Shown here piece by piece: positions 10,637 to 18,908 of a stretch of DNA of 64,000 bases. The stretch covers positions 434,001 through 498,000 of the forward strand of contig NZ_BMUG01000004.1 of the NCBI RefSeq assembly GCF_014650075.1, written 5' to 3'. The notes under the pieces are model-generated. The model worked only from the letters and a program-made list of their open reading frames with translations. It was not told the origin of the DNA and searched no databases. The position numbers and the translations under genes were made by a program. The number at the start of each line of letters is the position of its first letter. Position 1 is the stretch's first letter. Origin of the DNA: Streptomyces microflavus. GTDB taxonomy: Bacteria; Actinomycetota; Actinomycetes; Streptomycetales; Streptomycetaceae.

Positions 10637-11182
10637 GTGACCTCCCGGGCGGGGGAGCCCTTCGTCCTGCCCCGGGCGGTCGCCGAGGCCGAGCAGCTCC
10701 TCGCCGCCCCCGTACCGCCCACCGGCCCCACCACCGCGCAGGGCGCCCCGGTGACGGGCGAGTGGTCCGCCACCGAGGGCGCGGGCTTCCGCATCGTGCC
10801 GCTCTGGGAGGGCGACCCGCTGACCGGCGTGTACGCCCCCGAGTGGAACGACGCCGAAGAGGCCGCCGATGCCCATCTGGCCGCCCTCGCGCAGGAGTTG
10901 GACCGACGCTGGGGTCCACACACCACCGTCCGACTGCACGTTCCGCTGCGCCGGTGGCTGAGCGGGGGCTCCCCCGTGGAGTCCCTGTTCCAGGCGCTGT
11001 TCGCCGTGGACCTTTACGGGGACCTGACCGTCTGGGGGCCGGTCGGTGCGGCCGGCCCGGGCGGCTCCGGCGACCGCTGGTTCGCCGTGACGGTCGGCCA
11101 CAGCGACGGCGACGCGCCGCTCGTACTGGCCGCCCTGGTCAGCGAGGGACCGCTCACCGAGCCGGACGACGCGGGGTGGTGA
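10637..11182 (+). CDS. Hypothetical protein downstream of the immunity gene
   Basis: A 181-residue soluble protein beginning MTSRAGEPFVLPRAVAEAEQ. No family is recognised. It is acidic, contains the conserved-looking segments FRIVPLWEGDPLTGVYAPEW, HVPLRRWLSGGSPVESLFQA and DRWFAVTVGHSDGD, and has no membrane segment. The GTG start lies in the last repeat of the tandem duplication; an upstream in-frame ATG at 10577 is possible but would place start and ribosome site inside the repeat. Because it follows the toxin and immunity genes closely, it may be a second immunity or accessory factor of the cassette. That is a guess from position only. Confidence 0.6.
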   Translation: MTSRAGEPFVLPRAVAEAEQLLAAPVPPTGPTTAQGAPVTGEWSATEGAGFRIVPLWEGDPLTGVYAPEWNDAEEAADAHLAALAQELDRRWGPHTTVRLHVPLRRWLSGGSPVESLFQALFAVDLYGDLTVWGPVGAAGPGGSGDRWFAVTVGHSDGDAPLVLAALVSEGPLTEPDDAGW

Positions 11183-11259
11183 ACCACCGTCCCGCCGGGC
11201 GTGGCCGGGGCCGCTGGTAGGGTCCTGCGGCATCGCCCGGCATGTGATGGAGAGGGTCC

Positions 11260-12042
11260 ATGAAGCTGCTCCCCCTGTTCCTCCGGCGGCCCATCGAAGC
11301 GGTGTACGAGCGCAGGCTGGCCAGCACCCTGGTGGGTCTGCCGCGCCCCCAGCACGTCGGGATCATGGTCGACGGCAACCGGCGCTGGGCCCGGAAGGCC
11401 GGGCACACGGACGTCCGGGAGGGCTACCGGGCGGGCGGCGCCAAGGTGACCACGTTCCTGGGCTGGTGCACGGCCGCCGGGATCGAGCACGTGACCCTCT
11501 TCATGCTCTCCGACGACAACCTGGGCCGCCCCGCCGAAGAGCTCGGCCCGCTGATCGAGGTCATCGAGGAGACCGTCCGGGACATCACCGCCGAGGGCCG
11601 GGACTGGGAGGTCCAGGTGATCGGCTCGCTCGACCTGCTGCCCGGCACCAGCGCCCAGGTGCTCAAGGAGGCCACCGCCGCGACGACCGGGCGCGGCGGG
11701 CTCAAGGTGGACGTGGCGGTCGGCTACGGCGGCCGGCGCGAGATCGTCGACGCGGTGAAGCGGGCCTTCGAGGAACACATGGCGGCGGGCGGCGACCCCG
11801 CCGAACTGGTCGCACGGTTCGAGATCGACGACATCTCCCGCCACCTCTACTCACCCGTGGCCGACCACACCGACTTCATCATCCGCACCTCCGGCGAGCA
11901 GCGGCTGTCCGGTTTCCTGCTCTGGCAGTCCGCCTACGCCGAGATGCACTGGGTGGACTGCTACTGGCCGGCCTTCCGGCACGTGGACTTCCTGCGCGCC
12001 CTGCGCTCGTACGCGAACCGGGAACGCCGCTTCGGCAAGTGA
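11260..12042 (+). CDS. Isoprenyl transferase (cis-prenyltransferase, UppS family)
   Basis: Condenses isopentenyl diphosphate with an allylic diphosphate in cis configuration, supplying polyprenyl diphosphates for cell-wall lipid carriers or shorter Z-isoprenoids. The 260-residue protein has the catalytic Asp38 in GIMVDGNRRWARKAG, the LFMLSDDNLGRP region, and the C-terminal diphosphate-binding signature RTSGEQRLSGFLLWQSAYAE followed by the Trp-rich HWVDCYWPAF. Streptomyces usually carries two such genes; this one could be a Z,E-farnesyl synthase or the undecaprenyl-type enzyme, and the sequence alone does not decide it. It follows the hypothetical gene by 77 bases. TAGGGT at 11216-11221 is a possible -10. 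Confidence 0.93.
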   Translation: MKLLPLFLRRPIEAVYERRLASTLVGLPRPQHVGIMVDGNRRWARKAGHTDVREGYRAGGAKVTTFLGWCTAAGIEHVTLFMLSDDNLGRPAEELGPLIEVIEETVRDITAEGRDWEVQVIGSLDLLPGTSAQVLKEATAATTGRGGLKVDVAVGYGGRREIVDAVKRAFEEHMAAGGDPAELVARFEIDDISRHLYSPVADHTDFIIRTSGEQRLSGFLLWQSAYAEMHWVDCYWPAFRHVDFLRALRSYANRERRFGK

Positions 12043-12072
12043 CAGGCGCGCGGAGCCCTGCAACCGCACCCT

Positions 12073-13224
12073 CTACAGCCGCGCCCCCTTCAACGCCATG
12101 TGCAGCAGCAGCCGGTCCTCGCCGTCGCCCAGGTCGAGGCCGGTGATCTGCTCGATCCGGGAGAGCCGGTAGTAGAGCGTCTGGCGGTGGATGCCCAGCT
12201 CGCCCGCCGTCCGGCTCGCCTGGCCCGCGCAGTCCAGGAACACCTCCGCGGTGTGCGCCAGCTCCTTGTGCAGCGGCGTCAGCAGCGAGGCGACCGCCGG
12301 GTCGGCGGGGTCCGAGCCGGTGCCGGGGAGCGCGGTGAGCAGGCGGTACGGGCCGATCGCCGACCACCGGGCGACCGGGCCGAGGCGGGTCTCGGCGCGG
12401 GCCGCGCGGGCGGACGCCACCGCCTCCCGCCAGGAGACCGGCAGGGCGTCCAGGCCCCGGCGGGGCGCCGCGATCCCCCCGGTGGCCCCCGGGCCCGCCG
12501 ACGTACGCAGCCGGTCCGCCGCGCTCGTCGCCGGGTCCAGCCGGTCCGCCGACCGCAGCCGGATCAGTGCGGCCAGCGACACGGGCCCGGCGGCCCCCGG
12601 CGCGGAGACCGTGGCCAGGGCGGCCGCCGAGGCCACGCCCCGTACCGACGGGGTGTCGTCGGCGCCCCACGGCGTCACGCACACCACCGCGTGCAGCCCC
12701 TCCGCGTCCTGGCCCAGCGCCTCCCGCAGCGCCGCGACCGCCGTGTCGTGCTGCCGCCCGGGGCCGGCCGCGAGCACCGCGCCGAACTCCCGCGAGAGGT
12801 CCGCGCCCGCTCGTGCCTCGTCGGCGAGCAGCGCCCCGATCCGGGCGGCGACCTCCATCGCGGCGGTCAGCTGCTCGTCGGTCGGCCCGGGGTCGGTGTC
12901 GAGCAGCCAGACGTAACCGAGGACGACACCCCGATGGCGTACGGGAAGGCAGACGCGGTCCCGGAAGACCCCGGCCTCCGGGGCGGCGGGGATGCGGACG
13001 GGGCCGGTGGCCCGGGTGATGCCGAACCCCTCGAACCAGGCGCGGACGGCGGGGGTGGAGCGGCGGGTCAGGATCGAGCGGGTGCGGACCGGGTCCATGG
13101 CGGTGTCGTCGTCGCTGTCGTGGGCCCCGAAGGCGACCAGTCCGAAGTCGCGGTTCTCCAGGGTGGCGGGGGCGCCGAGGAGGGCGGAGATCTCGTCGAC
13201 CAGTTCCTGGTAATCGCCTGTCAC
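12073..13224 (-). CDS. PucR-type transcriptional regulator of proline catabolism
   Basis: A 383-residue regulator divergent from the proline dehydrogenase/P5C dehydrogenase operon. A long N-terminal effector domain is followed by a C-terminal PucR-type helix-turn-helix (about the last 60 residues, [20 protein letters not shown] then [15 protein letters not shown]). Regulators in this position are known in Streptomyces as proline-responsive activators of put genes. The GTG start ([13 protein letters not shown]) was chosen because the preceding residues read through what should be the intergenic regulatory region; in-frame ATGs further upstream (up to 13284) would give up to 20 extra residues. 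The 3' end converges on the isoprenyl transferase gene with a 30-base gap and no clear terminator. Confidence 0.88.
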   Translation of the reverse strand: MTGDYQELVDEISALLGAPATLENRDFGLVAFGAHDSDDDTAMDPVRTRSILTRRSTPAVRAWFEGFGITRATGPVRIPAAPEAGVFRDRVCLPVRHRGVVLGYVWLLDTDPGPTDEQLTAAMEVAARIGALLADEARAGADLSREFGAVLAAGPGRQHDTAVAALREALGQDAEGLHAVVCVTPWGADDTPSVRGVASAAALATVSAPGAAGPVSLAALIRLRSADRLDPATSAADRLRTSAGPGATGGIAAPRRGLDALPVSWREAVASARAARAETRLGPVARWSAIGPYRLLTALPGTGSDPADPAVASLLTPLHKELAHTAEVFLDCAGQASRTAGELGIHRQTLYYRLSRIEQITGLDLGDGEDRLLLHMALKGARL

Positions 13225-13255
13225 TCCGCCATTCTCGCACCCCTCCCACCACCTC

Positions 13256-13400
13256 TTCATACACATGTCTGAGATGGCGGCCACGGATGCGTGACAGGTG
13301 TCGATGGCACAGGATCGGAGCGGTATCTAGATTTCACGGTGGTTATCCGTGCCGTACCGGTGTGTTCATGTCCGTACACATGCGTTCATGTATCCGCCGA
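13256..13400. promoter_or_regulatory. Divergent put control region with CATGT/ACATG repeats
   Basis: Between the PucR gene and the proline dehydrogenase gene there are repeated elements. These are TTCATACACATG (13256-13267), the inverted repeat CATGT-N6-ACATG (13367-13382), and a direct repeat GTTCATGT at 13364 and 13384, spaced 20 bases (two helical turns). These are plausible PucR operator half-sites controlling one or both directions. No experimental site is known to me for this strain. Confidence 0.4.
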
Positions 13401-13436
13401 TGCGGCCCCTCGTCCGTACATTCGTGGAGGTGCCCC

Positions 13437-14363
13437 GTGCTGGGTCCCGTGATTCTCGCCGCATCGCGCAGCGACAAGATGCGCCGGTTCGTCTCGGCCG
13501 CGCCCGGCACCAAGCAGGTCGTGGACCGCTTCATCGCCGGGGAGAGCGTCGACCAGGTCGTGCCGATCGTCGAGGACGCCGCGGACAAGGGCCTGGAGGT
13601 CACGCTCGACGTCGTCGGCGAGGACATCACCACCCCCGCGCAGGCCGAGGCCGCCCGCGACGCGTACCTGGAGCTCATCGAGCGCCTCAAGGCACTCGAC
13701 CTGGGCACCCGCGCCGAGATGTCCGTGAAGCTGTCCATGTTCGGCCAGGCGCTGGAGAACGGCCACGAGCTGGCCCTCGCCAATGTCCGCCCGGTCGTCG
13801 AGGCGGCCGCCGCCATCGGCACCACGGTCACCCTGGACGCCGAGGACCACACCACCCTCGACTCGATGTTCGCCATCCACGAGGAGCTGCGGAAGGACTT
13901 CCCGCAGACCGGCTGCGTCATCCAGTCCTACCTGTTCCGCACCGAGGACGACGCCCGCCGGCTGGCCGCCGCCGGCAGCCGCGTCCGCATCGTGAAGGGC
14001 GCCTACAAGGAGCCCGCCTCCGTCGCGTACCAGGACAAGGCCGAGATCGACAAGGCGTACGTCCGCGTCACCAGGATCCTGATGGAGGGTGAGGGCTACC
14101 CGATGATCGGGTCCCACGACCCCCGTCTCATCGCCATCGCCCAGGAGCTCGGCCGCCAGTCCGGGCGCAAACTGGATGAGTACGAGTTCCAGATGCTGTA
14201 CGGCATCCGCAGCGACGAGCACATCCGGCTCGCGGCCGAGGGCCACCGGATGCGCGTCTACACGGCGTACGGCACCGACTGGTACGGGTACTTCATGCGC
14301 CGCCTCGCGGAGAAGCCGGCCAATCTGCTGTTCTTCGGCCGCTCGATTCTCACCAAGGGCTGA
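13437..14363 (+). CDS. Proline dehydrogenase (monofunctional, FAD)
   Basis: Oxidises proline to 1-pyrroline-5-carboxylate at the membrane, passing electrons to quinone via FAD. It has 308 residues, typical for the monofunctional Gram-positive enzyme. The FAD/TIM-barrel segments are VTLDAEDHTTLDSMFAIHEE, CVIQSYLFRTEDDARRL, RIVKGAYKEP, GSHDPRLIA, EFQMLYGIR and the C-terminal YTAYGTDWYGYFMRRLAEKP. The GTG start is preceded by GGAGG (13427-13431) at the right distance; the frame is open upstream through the operator region. It is in an operon with the P5C dehydrogenase gene 54 bases downstream and divergent from the PucR regulator. Confidence 0.95.
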   Translation: MLGPVILAASRSDKMRRFVSAAPGTKQVVDRFIAGESVDQVVPIVEDAADKGLEVTLDVVGEDITTPAQAEAARDAYLELIERLKALDLGTRAEMSVKLSMFGQALENGHELALANVRPVVEAAAAIGTTVTLDAEDHTTLDSMFAIHEELRKDFPQTGCVIQSYLFRTEDDARRLAAAGSRVRIVKGAYKEPASVAYQDKAEIDKAYVRVTRILMEGEGYPMIGSHDPRLIAIAQELGRQSGRKLDEYEFQMLYGIRSDEHIRLAAEGHRMRVYTAYGTDWYGYFMRRLAEKPANLLFFGRSILTKG

Positions 14364-14417
14364 GACGGCCACCGGGCCGACCCACATCCCCGCCGACACC
14401 AAGGAGACAAGGCACTC

Positions 14418-16049
14418 ATGGACGCCGTCACCCAGGTCCCCGCGCCGGTCAACGAGCCGGTTCACTCCTACGCCCCGGGCTCCCCGGAGCGCGCCCGCCT
14501 GGAGGTGAAGCTCAAGGAGCTCGCCGACAACCCGATCGACCTGCCGATGACCATCGGCGGCGAGAAGCGGATGGGTGGCGGTGAGCGGGTGAACGTCGTA
14601 CAGCCGCACAACCACCAGGCCGTCATCGGCACCTTCGCCGGCGCCACGGAGCAGGACGCCCAGGACGCCATCGACGCGGCCCTCGCCGCCGCTCCGGCCT
14701 GGCGCGCGATGTCCTTCGACGACCGCGCGGCGATCATCCTGCGCGCCGCCGAGCTGCTGGCCGGCCCCTGGCGCGAGACGCTGGCCGCCTCCACCATGCT
14801 CGGCCAGTCCAAGACCGCCCAGCAGGCCGAGATCGACACCCCCTGCGAGCTCGTCGACTTCTGGCGCTTCAACGTGCACTACGCGCGCCAGATCCTCGCC
14901 GAGCAGCCCCCGGCGAACTCCCCGGGCGTGTGGAACCGCATGGACCACCGCCCGCTGGAGGGCTTCGTCTACGCGATCACGCCGTTCAACTTCACGGCCA
15001 TCGCGGGCAACCTCCCCACCGCCCCCGCCCTTATGGGCAACGTCGTGGTGTGGAAGCCGTCCCCGACCCAGACCCACGCCGCCGTGCTGCTCATGCAGCT
15101 CCTGGAGGAGGCCGGTCTGCCCAAGGGCGTCATCAACCTGGTCACCGGTGACGGCATCGCCGTCTCCGAGGTGGCGCTGAACCACCGCGACCTGGCCGGC
15201 ATCCACTTCACCGGCTCGACCCCCACCTTCCAGCACCTGTGGAAGACGGTCGGCAACAACATCGCCAACTACCGCACCTACCCGCGGCTCGTCGGCGAGA
15301 CCGGCGGCAAGGACTTCGTCGTCGCGCACCCCAGCGCCGACCGCGCCGTGCTGAAGACCGCGCTGACCCGCGGCTCCTTCGAGTACCAGGGCCAGAAGTG
15401 CTCCGCGTCCTCCCGTGCGTACGTCCCCGCCTCCATCTGGAACTCCGGTTTCAAGGAGGAGTTCGCGGCCGAGGTCGACTCCATCACGATGGGTGACGTC
15501 ACCGACCTGACGAACTTCATCGGGGCCGTCATCGACGAGCGCTCGTTCGCCAAGAACAAGGCCGCGATCGACCGCGCGAAGTCCGACCCGGCGTGCGAGA
15601 TCGTCGCGGGCGGCACGTACGACGACTCGGTGGGCTACTTCGTCCGCCCGACCGTCATCGCCTGTTCCGACCCTTCGAGCGAGGTCTTCACGACCGAGTA
15701 CTTCGGCCCGATCCTCGCGATCCACGTGTATGAGGACGAGAAGTACGACGCCATGCTGGAGCAGATGGAGTCGGTCTCCGACTACGCGCTCACCGGCTCG
15801 GTCATCGCGGGCGACCGCGCGGCCGCCGCGTACACGATGGACAAGCTCCGCTACGCCGCGGGCAACTTCTACATCAACGACAAGTCGACCGGCGCCGTCG
15901 TCGGCCAGCAGCCCTTCGGCGGCGGCCGTGCCTCCGGCACCTGCGACAAGGCGGGCGCCCCGCAGAACCTCCAGCGCTGGACCCTCACCCGGGCCATCAA
16001 GGAGACGCTGGTCGCGCCGACCGAGTACACCTACCCCCACCAGGGCTGA
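14418..16049 (+). CDS. pruA: 1-pyrroline-5-carboxylate dehydrogenase
   Basis: Second step of proline catabolism: NAD+-dependent oxidation of glutamate semialdehyde (from P5C) to glutamate. The 543-residue aldehyde dehydrogenase family protein has the NAD site around YAITPFNFTAIAGN and FTGSTPTFQHLW, the general base Glu in RLVGETGGKDFV, catalytic Cys328 in YQGQKCSASSRAY, and the C-terminal GQQPFGGGRASGTCDKAG characteristic of P5C dehydrogenases. AAGGAGACAAGG precedes the ATG. It is co-transcribed with proline dehydrogenase and followed by a strong terminator that also faces the convergent nitroreductase gene. Confidence 0.96.
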   Translation: MDAVTQVPAPVNEPVHSYAPGSPERARLEVKLKELADNPIDLPMTIGGEKRMGGGERVNVVQPHNHQAVIGTFAGATEQDAQDAIDAALAAAPAWRAMSFDDRAAIILRAAELLAGPWRETLAASTMLGQSKTAQQAEIDTPCELVDFWRFNVHYARQILAEQPPANSPGVWNRMDHRPLEGFVYAITPFNFTAIAGNLPTAPALMGNVVVWKPSPTQTHAAVLLMQLLEEAGLPKGVINLVTGDGIAVSEVALNHRDLAGIHFTGSTPTFQHLWKTVGNNIANYRTYPRLVGETGGKDFVVAHPSADRAVLKTALTRGSFEYQGQKCSASSRAYVPASIWNSGFKEEFAAEVDSITMGDVTDLTNFIGAVIDERSFAKNKAAIDRAKSDPACEIVAGGTYDDSVGYFVRPTVIACSDPSSEVFTTEYFGPILAIHVYEDEKYDAMLEQMESVSDYALTGSVIAGDRAAAAYTMDKLRYAAGNFYINDKSTGAVVGQQPFGGGRASGTCDKAGAPQNLQRWTLTRAIKETLVAPTEYTYPHQG

Positions 16050-16125
16050 CACCCTCCCCGGGGCGCCGCAGCACGACGCCCCGGGCCTCCCAGGGGCTCT
16101 CCGCAGCCGGGAGCCCCCTCAGAGC

Positions 16126-16167
16126 ACCGCCCCCCGACCGGCCCCCCTGCCGGCCGGGGGGCGGTTT
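16126..16167. terminator. Bidirectional terminator between pruA and the nitroreductase gene
   Basis: A 17-bp stem with one mismatch begins ACCGCCCCCCG, has a six-base loop, and ends in GGGGGGCGGTTT. T-rich on the right and A on the left, it can serve both convergent transcripts. Confidence 0.75.
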
Positions 16168-16205
16168 CCATGTGCTTCCCCTTCTACGGGGCCGGGCGCG
16201 GCCGC

Positions 16206-16916
16206 TCAGATCTCCACGAGCACCTGGTCCAGCGACTTGCGCACCAGGTCGGGGACCTCGCAGTCGTCCGACGGGTAGCCGACGGGGATCACGGCGAAAG
16301 CCTTCTCGTTCTCGGGCCGGTCCAGCACCTCGCCGAGGAAGCGCATCGGGCTCGGGGTGTGGATCAGCGCGGCGAGACCGGACAGGTGCAGGGCGGTGAG
16401 CAGCATCCCCACCGCGATGCCGACCGACTCGTCGACGTAGTAGTGCTTGCGCTTGGTGCCGTCCTCGCCCAGCCAGTAGCGCTGCTGGAACACCACGATC
16501 AGGGCGGGCGCGTCCGTCATATGGGCCTTGACCGCGTCGGTGCCCAGGGGGCGCAGCGCCGCGAGCCACTCCTCGCCGAGCCGCCCGTCGTAGCTCAGCT
16601 TCTCCTCCTGCTCGGCCGCCTCCCGGATCCGGCGGCGTACTTCGGGGTCCTTGACCAGGACGAAGGTCCACGGCTGCTGATGGGCGCCGGAGGGGGCGGT
16701 GGCCGCGCACGCGATGGCGTCGCGCAGCACCTGCCCGGGGACCGGGTCGGGGGAGAAGGCGCGGACGGTCCTGCGCTCGTCCATCCGCCGCCGCAGCCGG
16801 GCGGCGTGGGCCAGGGACGTCTTCTCGGCGATCCGCTCGGGGCGGTAGGGCGCGGGGCGGTACGGGTCGCCATGGGTGGGCGACCACTGCTGGGGCGTGG
16901 GTGCGGTGTCGGACAT
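16206..16916 (-). CDS. Nitroreductase family protein
   Basis: FMN-dependent NAD(P)H oxidoreductase family, 236 residues. The N-terminal RRRMDERRTVRAFSPDPVPG and TAPSGAHQQPWTFVLVKDPE are the FMN-binding elements (R-R-S/T-V-R and P-S-G-x-x-x-P-W-x-F). The C-terminal FAVIPVGYPSDD is also typical. The insertion with YVDESVGIAVGMLLTALHLS resembles the iodotyrosine-deiminase/BluB-like subgroup. The physiological substrate is unknown. The ATG was chosen because the frame runs on upstream without family similarity. It is divergent from the protease gene and convergent with pruA. Confidence 0.85.
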   Translation of the reverse strand: MSDTAPTPQQWSPTHGDPYRPAPYRPERIAEKTSLAHAARLRRRMDERRTVRAFSPDPVPGQVLRDAIACAATAPSGAHQQPWTFVLVKDPEVRRRIREAAEQEEKLSYDGRLGEEWLAALRPLGTDAVKAHMTDAPALIVVFQQRYWLGEDGTKRKHYYVDESVGIAVGMLLTALHLSGLAALIHTPSPMRFLGEVLDRPENEKAFAVIPVGYPSDDCEVPDLVRKSLDQVLVEI

Positions 16917-16985
16917 GGCCGCAGTGTGCGCGGCGGGCGCGGTCCGGGGGAAGCGGGGCTTCGGACAGGCGAGGGAGCCGGTCCC

Positions 16986-17003
16986 GGTCAGTGTCCGCTG
17001 ACC
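16986..17003. promoter_or_regulatory. Inverted repeat GGTCAG-N6-CTGACC
   Basis: A perfect 6-bp-arm inverted repeat in the 203-base divergent region between the nitroreductase and protease genes, 70 bases from the nitroreductase start. It could be an operator for either gene; no regulator gene is adjacent. Confidence 0.3.
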
Positions 17004-17075
17004 GGGGTGATCCGTCCGCCCAGCGGGGCACCGGGCCACGCGGTCTTGTGGGTTAGGTAATGTCCATGTCAAATT

Positions 17076-17113
17076 CCTTCTCGGTACGTCCCCACACGTC
17101 ACCCGAGAAGGAG
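17076..17113 (+). promoter_or_regulatory. Hairpin that would mask the protease Shine-Dalgarno site
   Basis: TCCTTCTCGG (17075-17084) is perfectly complementary to CCGAGAAGGA (17103-17112), with an 18-base loop. The right arm contains the AAGGAG ribosome-binding site (17108-17113) of the protease gene, whose ATG is at 17120. If the transcript starts upstream of 17075, the site would be paired and translation restricted until the structure opens. Whether it folds in vivo is unknown. Confidence 0.5.
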
Positions 17114-17119
17114 CCCCCC

Positions 17120-18193
17120 ATGAGACGCAACTCCCGCGCGCGCCTGGGCGTTTCCCTGCTGCTCGTCGCCGGCGCCCTCGGCCTCGGCGCCACCCCCTCC
17201 ACCGCGGCCCCGGCCGATGCCCTCGCCGCCGCCCCCTCGGCGATCCCCGCCCCGTCCGCGTACGCGCTCGACGCCGCCGTCGAACGCCGGCTCGGGGCCG
17301 CCACCGCCGGCACCTACCTGGACCGGAAGACCGGCGAACTCGTCGTCACCGTCACCACCGACCGGGCCGAGGAGCAGGCCCGCGCCACCGGGGCCACCGT
17401 GCGCCGGGTGGCCCGCAGCGCCGCCCAGCTCGACGCGGTGGTGGAGACCCTGGAGGCCGAGGCGAAGATCACCGGCACCTCCTGGGGCATCGACCCGCGC
17501 AGCAACCAGGTCGCGGTCGAGGCCGACTCCTCCGTCTCCGAGCGGGACATGGCCCGCCTCGAAGCCGTCGCCGAGCGGCTCGGCGGCGCGGTGAGCATCA
17601 GCCGCGTACCCGGCGTCTTCCACCGCGAGGTGCTGGGCGGCGGAGCCATCTACGGCGGCGGCAGCCGCTGCTCGGCCGCCTTCAACGTCACCAAGGGCGG
17701 GGCCCGTTACTTCGTGACCGCCGGACACTGCACCAACATCTCCGCCAACTGGTCGGCCAGCTCGGGCGGTTCGGTCATCGGCGTCCGGGAGGGCACCAGC
17801 TTCCCGACCAACGACTACGGCATCGTCCGCTACACCGACGGCTCCTCGCCCGCCGGAACCGTCGACCTCTACAACGGCTCCACCCAGGACATCGCCTCCG
17901 CCGCCAACGCCGTCGTCGGCCAGGCGATCCGCAAGAGCGGCTCCACCACCAAGGTGACCTCCGGCACGGTCACCGCCGTCAACGTCACCGTCAACTACGG
18001 TGACGGGCCCGTCTACGGCATGGTCCGCACCACCGCCTGCTCGGCCGGCGGCGACAGCGGCGGCGCCCACTTCGCCGGATCCGTCGCCCTCGGCATCCAC
18101 TCCGGCAGCTCCGGCTGCTCGGGCACGAGCGGCTCGGCCATCCACCAGCCGGTGGTCGAGGCGCTCTCCGCGTACGGCGTGACGGTGTACTGA
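17120..18193 (+). CDS. Secreted streptogrisin-type serine protease (S1, alpha-lytic subfamily) with propeptide
   Basis: Extracellular chymotrypsin-like protease made as a pre-pro-enzyme of 357 residues. Signal peptide MRRNSRARLGVSLLLVAGAL with cleavage near STAAPADA is followed by a propeptide of about 140 residues that normally assists folding. The mature protease starts near GGGAIYGGGSRCSAAFNV. The triad is visible: His203 in FVTAGHCTN, Asp232 in TNDYGIVRY and Ser313 in SAGGDSGGAHF. Paired cysteines around His and Ser are conserved. Size and motifs match streptogrisins A/B. An in-frame ATG 60 bases upstream exists, but the chosen ATG has GAAGGAG and starts directly at the signal peptide. 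It is followed by a perfect 14-bp terminator; a hairpin may control translation. Confidence 0.95.
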   Translation: MRRNSRARLGVSLLLVAGALGLGATPSTAAPADALAAAPSAIPAPSAYALDAAVERRLGAATAGTYLDRKTGELVVTVTTDRAEEQARATGATVRRVARSAAQLDAVVETLEAEAKITGTSWGIDPRSNQVAVEADSSVSERDMARLEAVAERLGGAVSISRVPGVFHREVLGGGAIYGGGSRCSAAFNVTKGGARYFVTAGHCTNISANWSASSGGSVIGVREGTSFPTNDYGIVRYTDGSSPAGTVDLYNGSTQDIASAANAVVGQAIRKSGSTTKVTSGTVTAVNVTVNYGDGPVYGMVRTTACSAGGDSGGAHFAGSVALGIHSGSSGCSGTSGSAIHQPVVEALSAYGVTVY

Positions 18194-18205
18194 GCCGTGA
18201 GCCCC

Positions 18206-18240
18206 GGGGTACGGAGCCGTCACGACCGGCTCCGTACCCC
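18206..18240 (+). terminator. Terminator after the protease gene
   Basis: A perfect 14-bp stem GGGGTACGGAGCCG (18206-18219) with its complement (18227-18240) and a 7-base loop, starting 12 bases after the stop codon. Confidence 0.75.
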
Positions 18241-18290
18241 GCTTCGCCCCTGCGTGCCTGGTCGGAGCGGGTGCCTGGGAAACTGACTCC

Positions 18291-18842
18291 ATGACCGAGC
18301 TCCCCGCGGTGCACGCCGCCCACACCTATGAGCTGACCGCGGCTGTACGGGACGAGATCCGCACCCTGCTGGACACCGCCTTCGACGGCGACTTCGGCGA
18401 CGACGACTGGGAGCACTCCCTCGGCGGCGTCCACGCCCTGGTGCGCGACACCGGCGGGCTCCTCGTCGCCCACGGCTCGATCGTCCAGCGCCGGGTGCTC
18501 CACGACGGCCGCTCGCTGCGCGCCGGTTACGTCGAAGCCGTCGCCGTCCGCCCCGGCCGCCGCCGCCAGGGGCTCGGCCACCGGGTGATGGCCGCGCTGG
18601 AGCGGGTCGTCGACGGGGCCTACGAGTTCGGGGCCCTGTCCGCCTCCGACGCGGGCGCGGCGCTCTACGCGGCGCGCGGCTGGCAGGTGTGGCCGGGGAG
18701 CCTCGCCGCCCTCGGGCCGCACGGGACCGTGGCGCTGCCGGAGGAGGAGGGCTCCACCTACGTCCGCCCGGCCGCCGGCCACTTCCTGCCCGCGGCCGCG
18801 CACCCGCTCGTCTTCGACTGGCGCGACGGCGACCTGCTGTAG
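18291..18842 (+). CDS. GNAT acetyltransferase resembling aminoglycoside 2'-N-acetyltransferase AAC(2')
   Basis: A 183-residue GNAT protein whose whole length aligns by eye with mycobacterial AAC(2')-I enzymes. Matches include the DFGDDDWEHSLGGVHALV block, GSIVQRRVLHDGRSLRAGYV, the acetyl-CoA loop [36 protein letters not shown] and the C-terminal CDWR-like FDWRDGDLL. It would acetylate the 2'-amino group of aminoglycosides, or another amine such as a cell-wall precursor as proposed for mycobacteria. The ATG follows the previous terminator by 50 bases. No cytoplasmic export signal. It appears monocistronic and not part of an antibiotic cluster in this window. Confidence 0.85.
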   Translation: MTELPAVHAAHTYELTAAVRDEIRTLLDTAFDGDFGDDDWEHSLGGVHALVRDTGGLLVAHGSIVQRRVLHDGRSLRAGYVEAVAVRPGRRRQGLGHRVMAALERVVDGAYEFGALSASDAGAALYAARGWQVWPGSLAALGPHGTVALPEEEGSTYVRPAAGHFLPAAAHPLVFDWRDGDLL

Positions 18843-18908
18843 GGCGGGCGGGCAACAGCGGGCCGGAGGGCCTGAATCGGCGGGAGAGCCCGAGTCGGCC
18901 GCAGGGCT

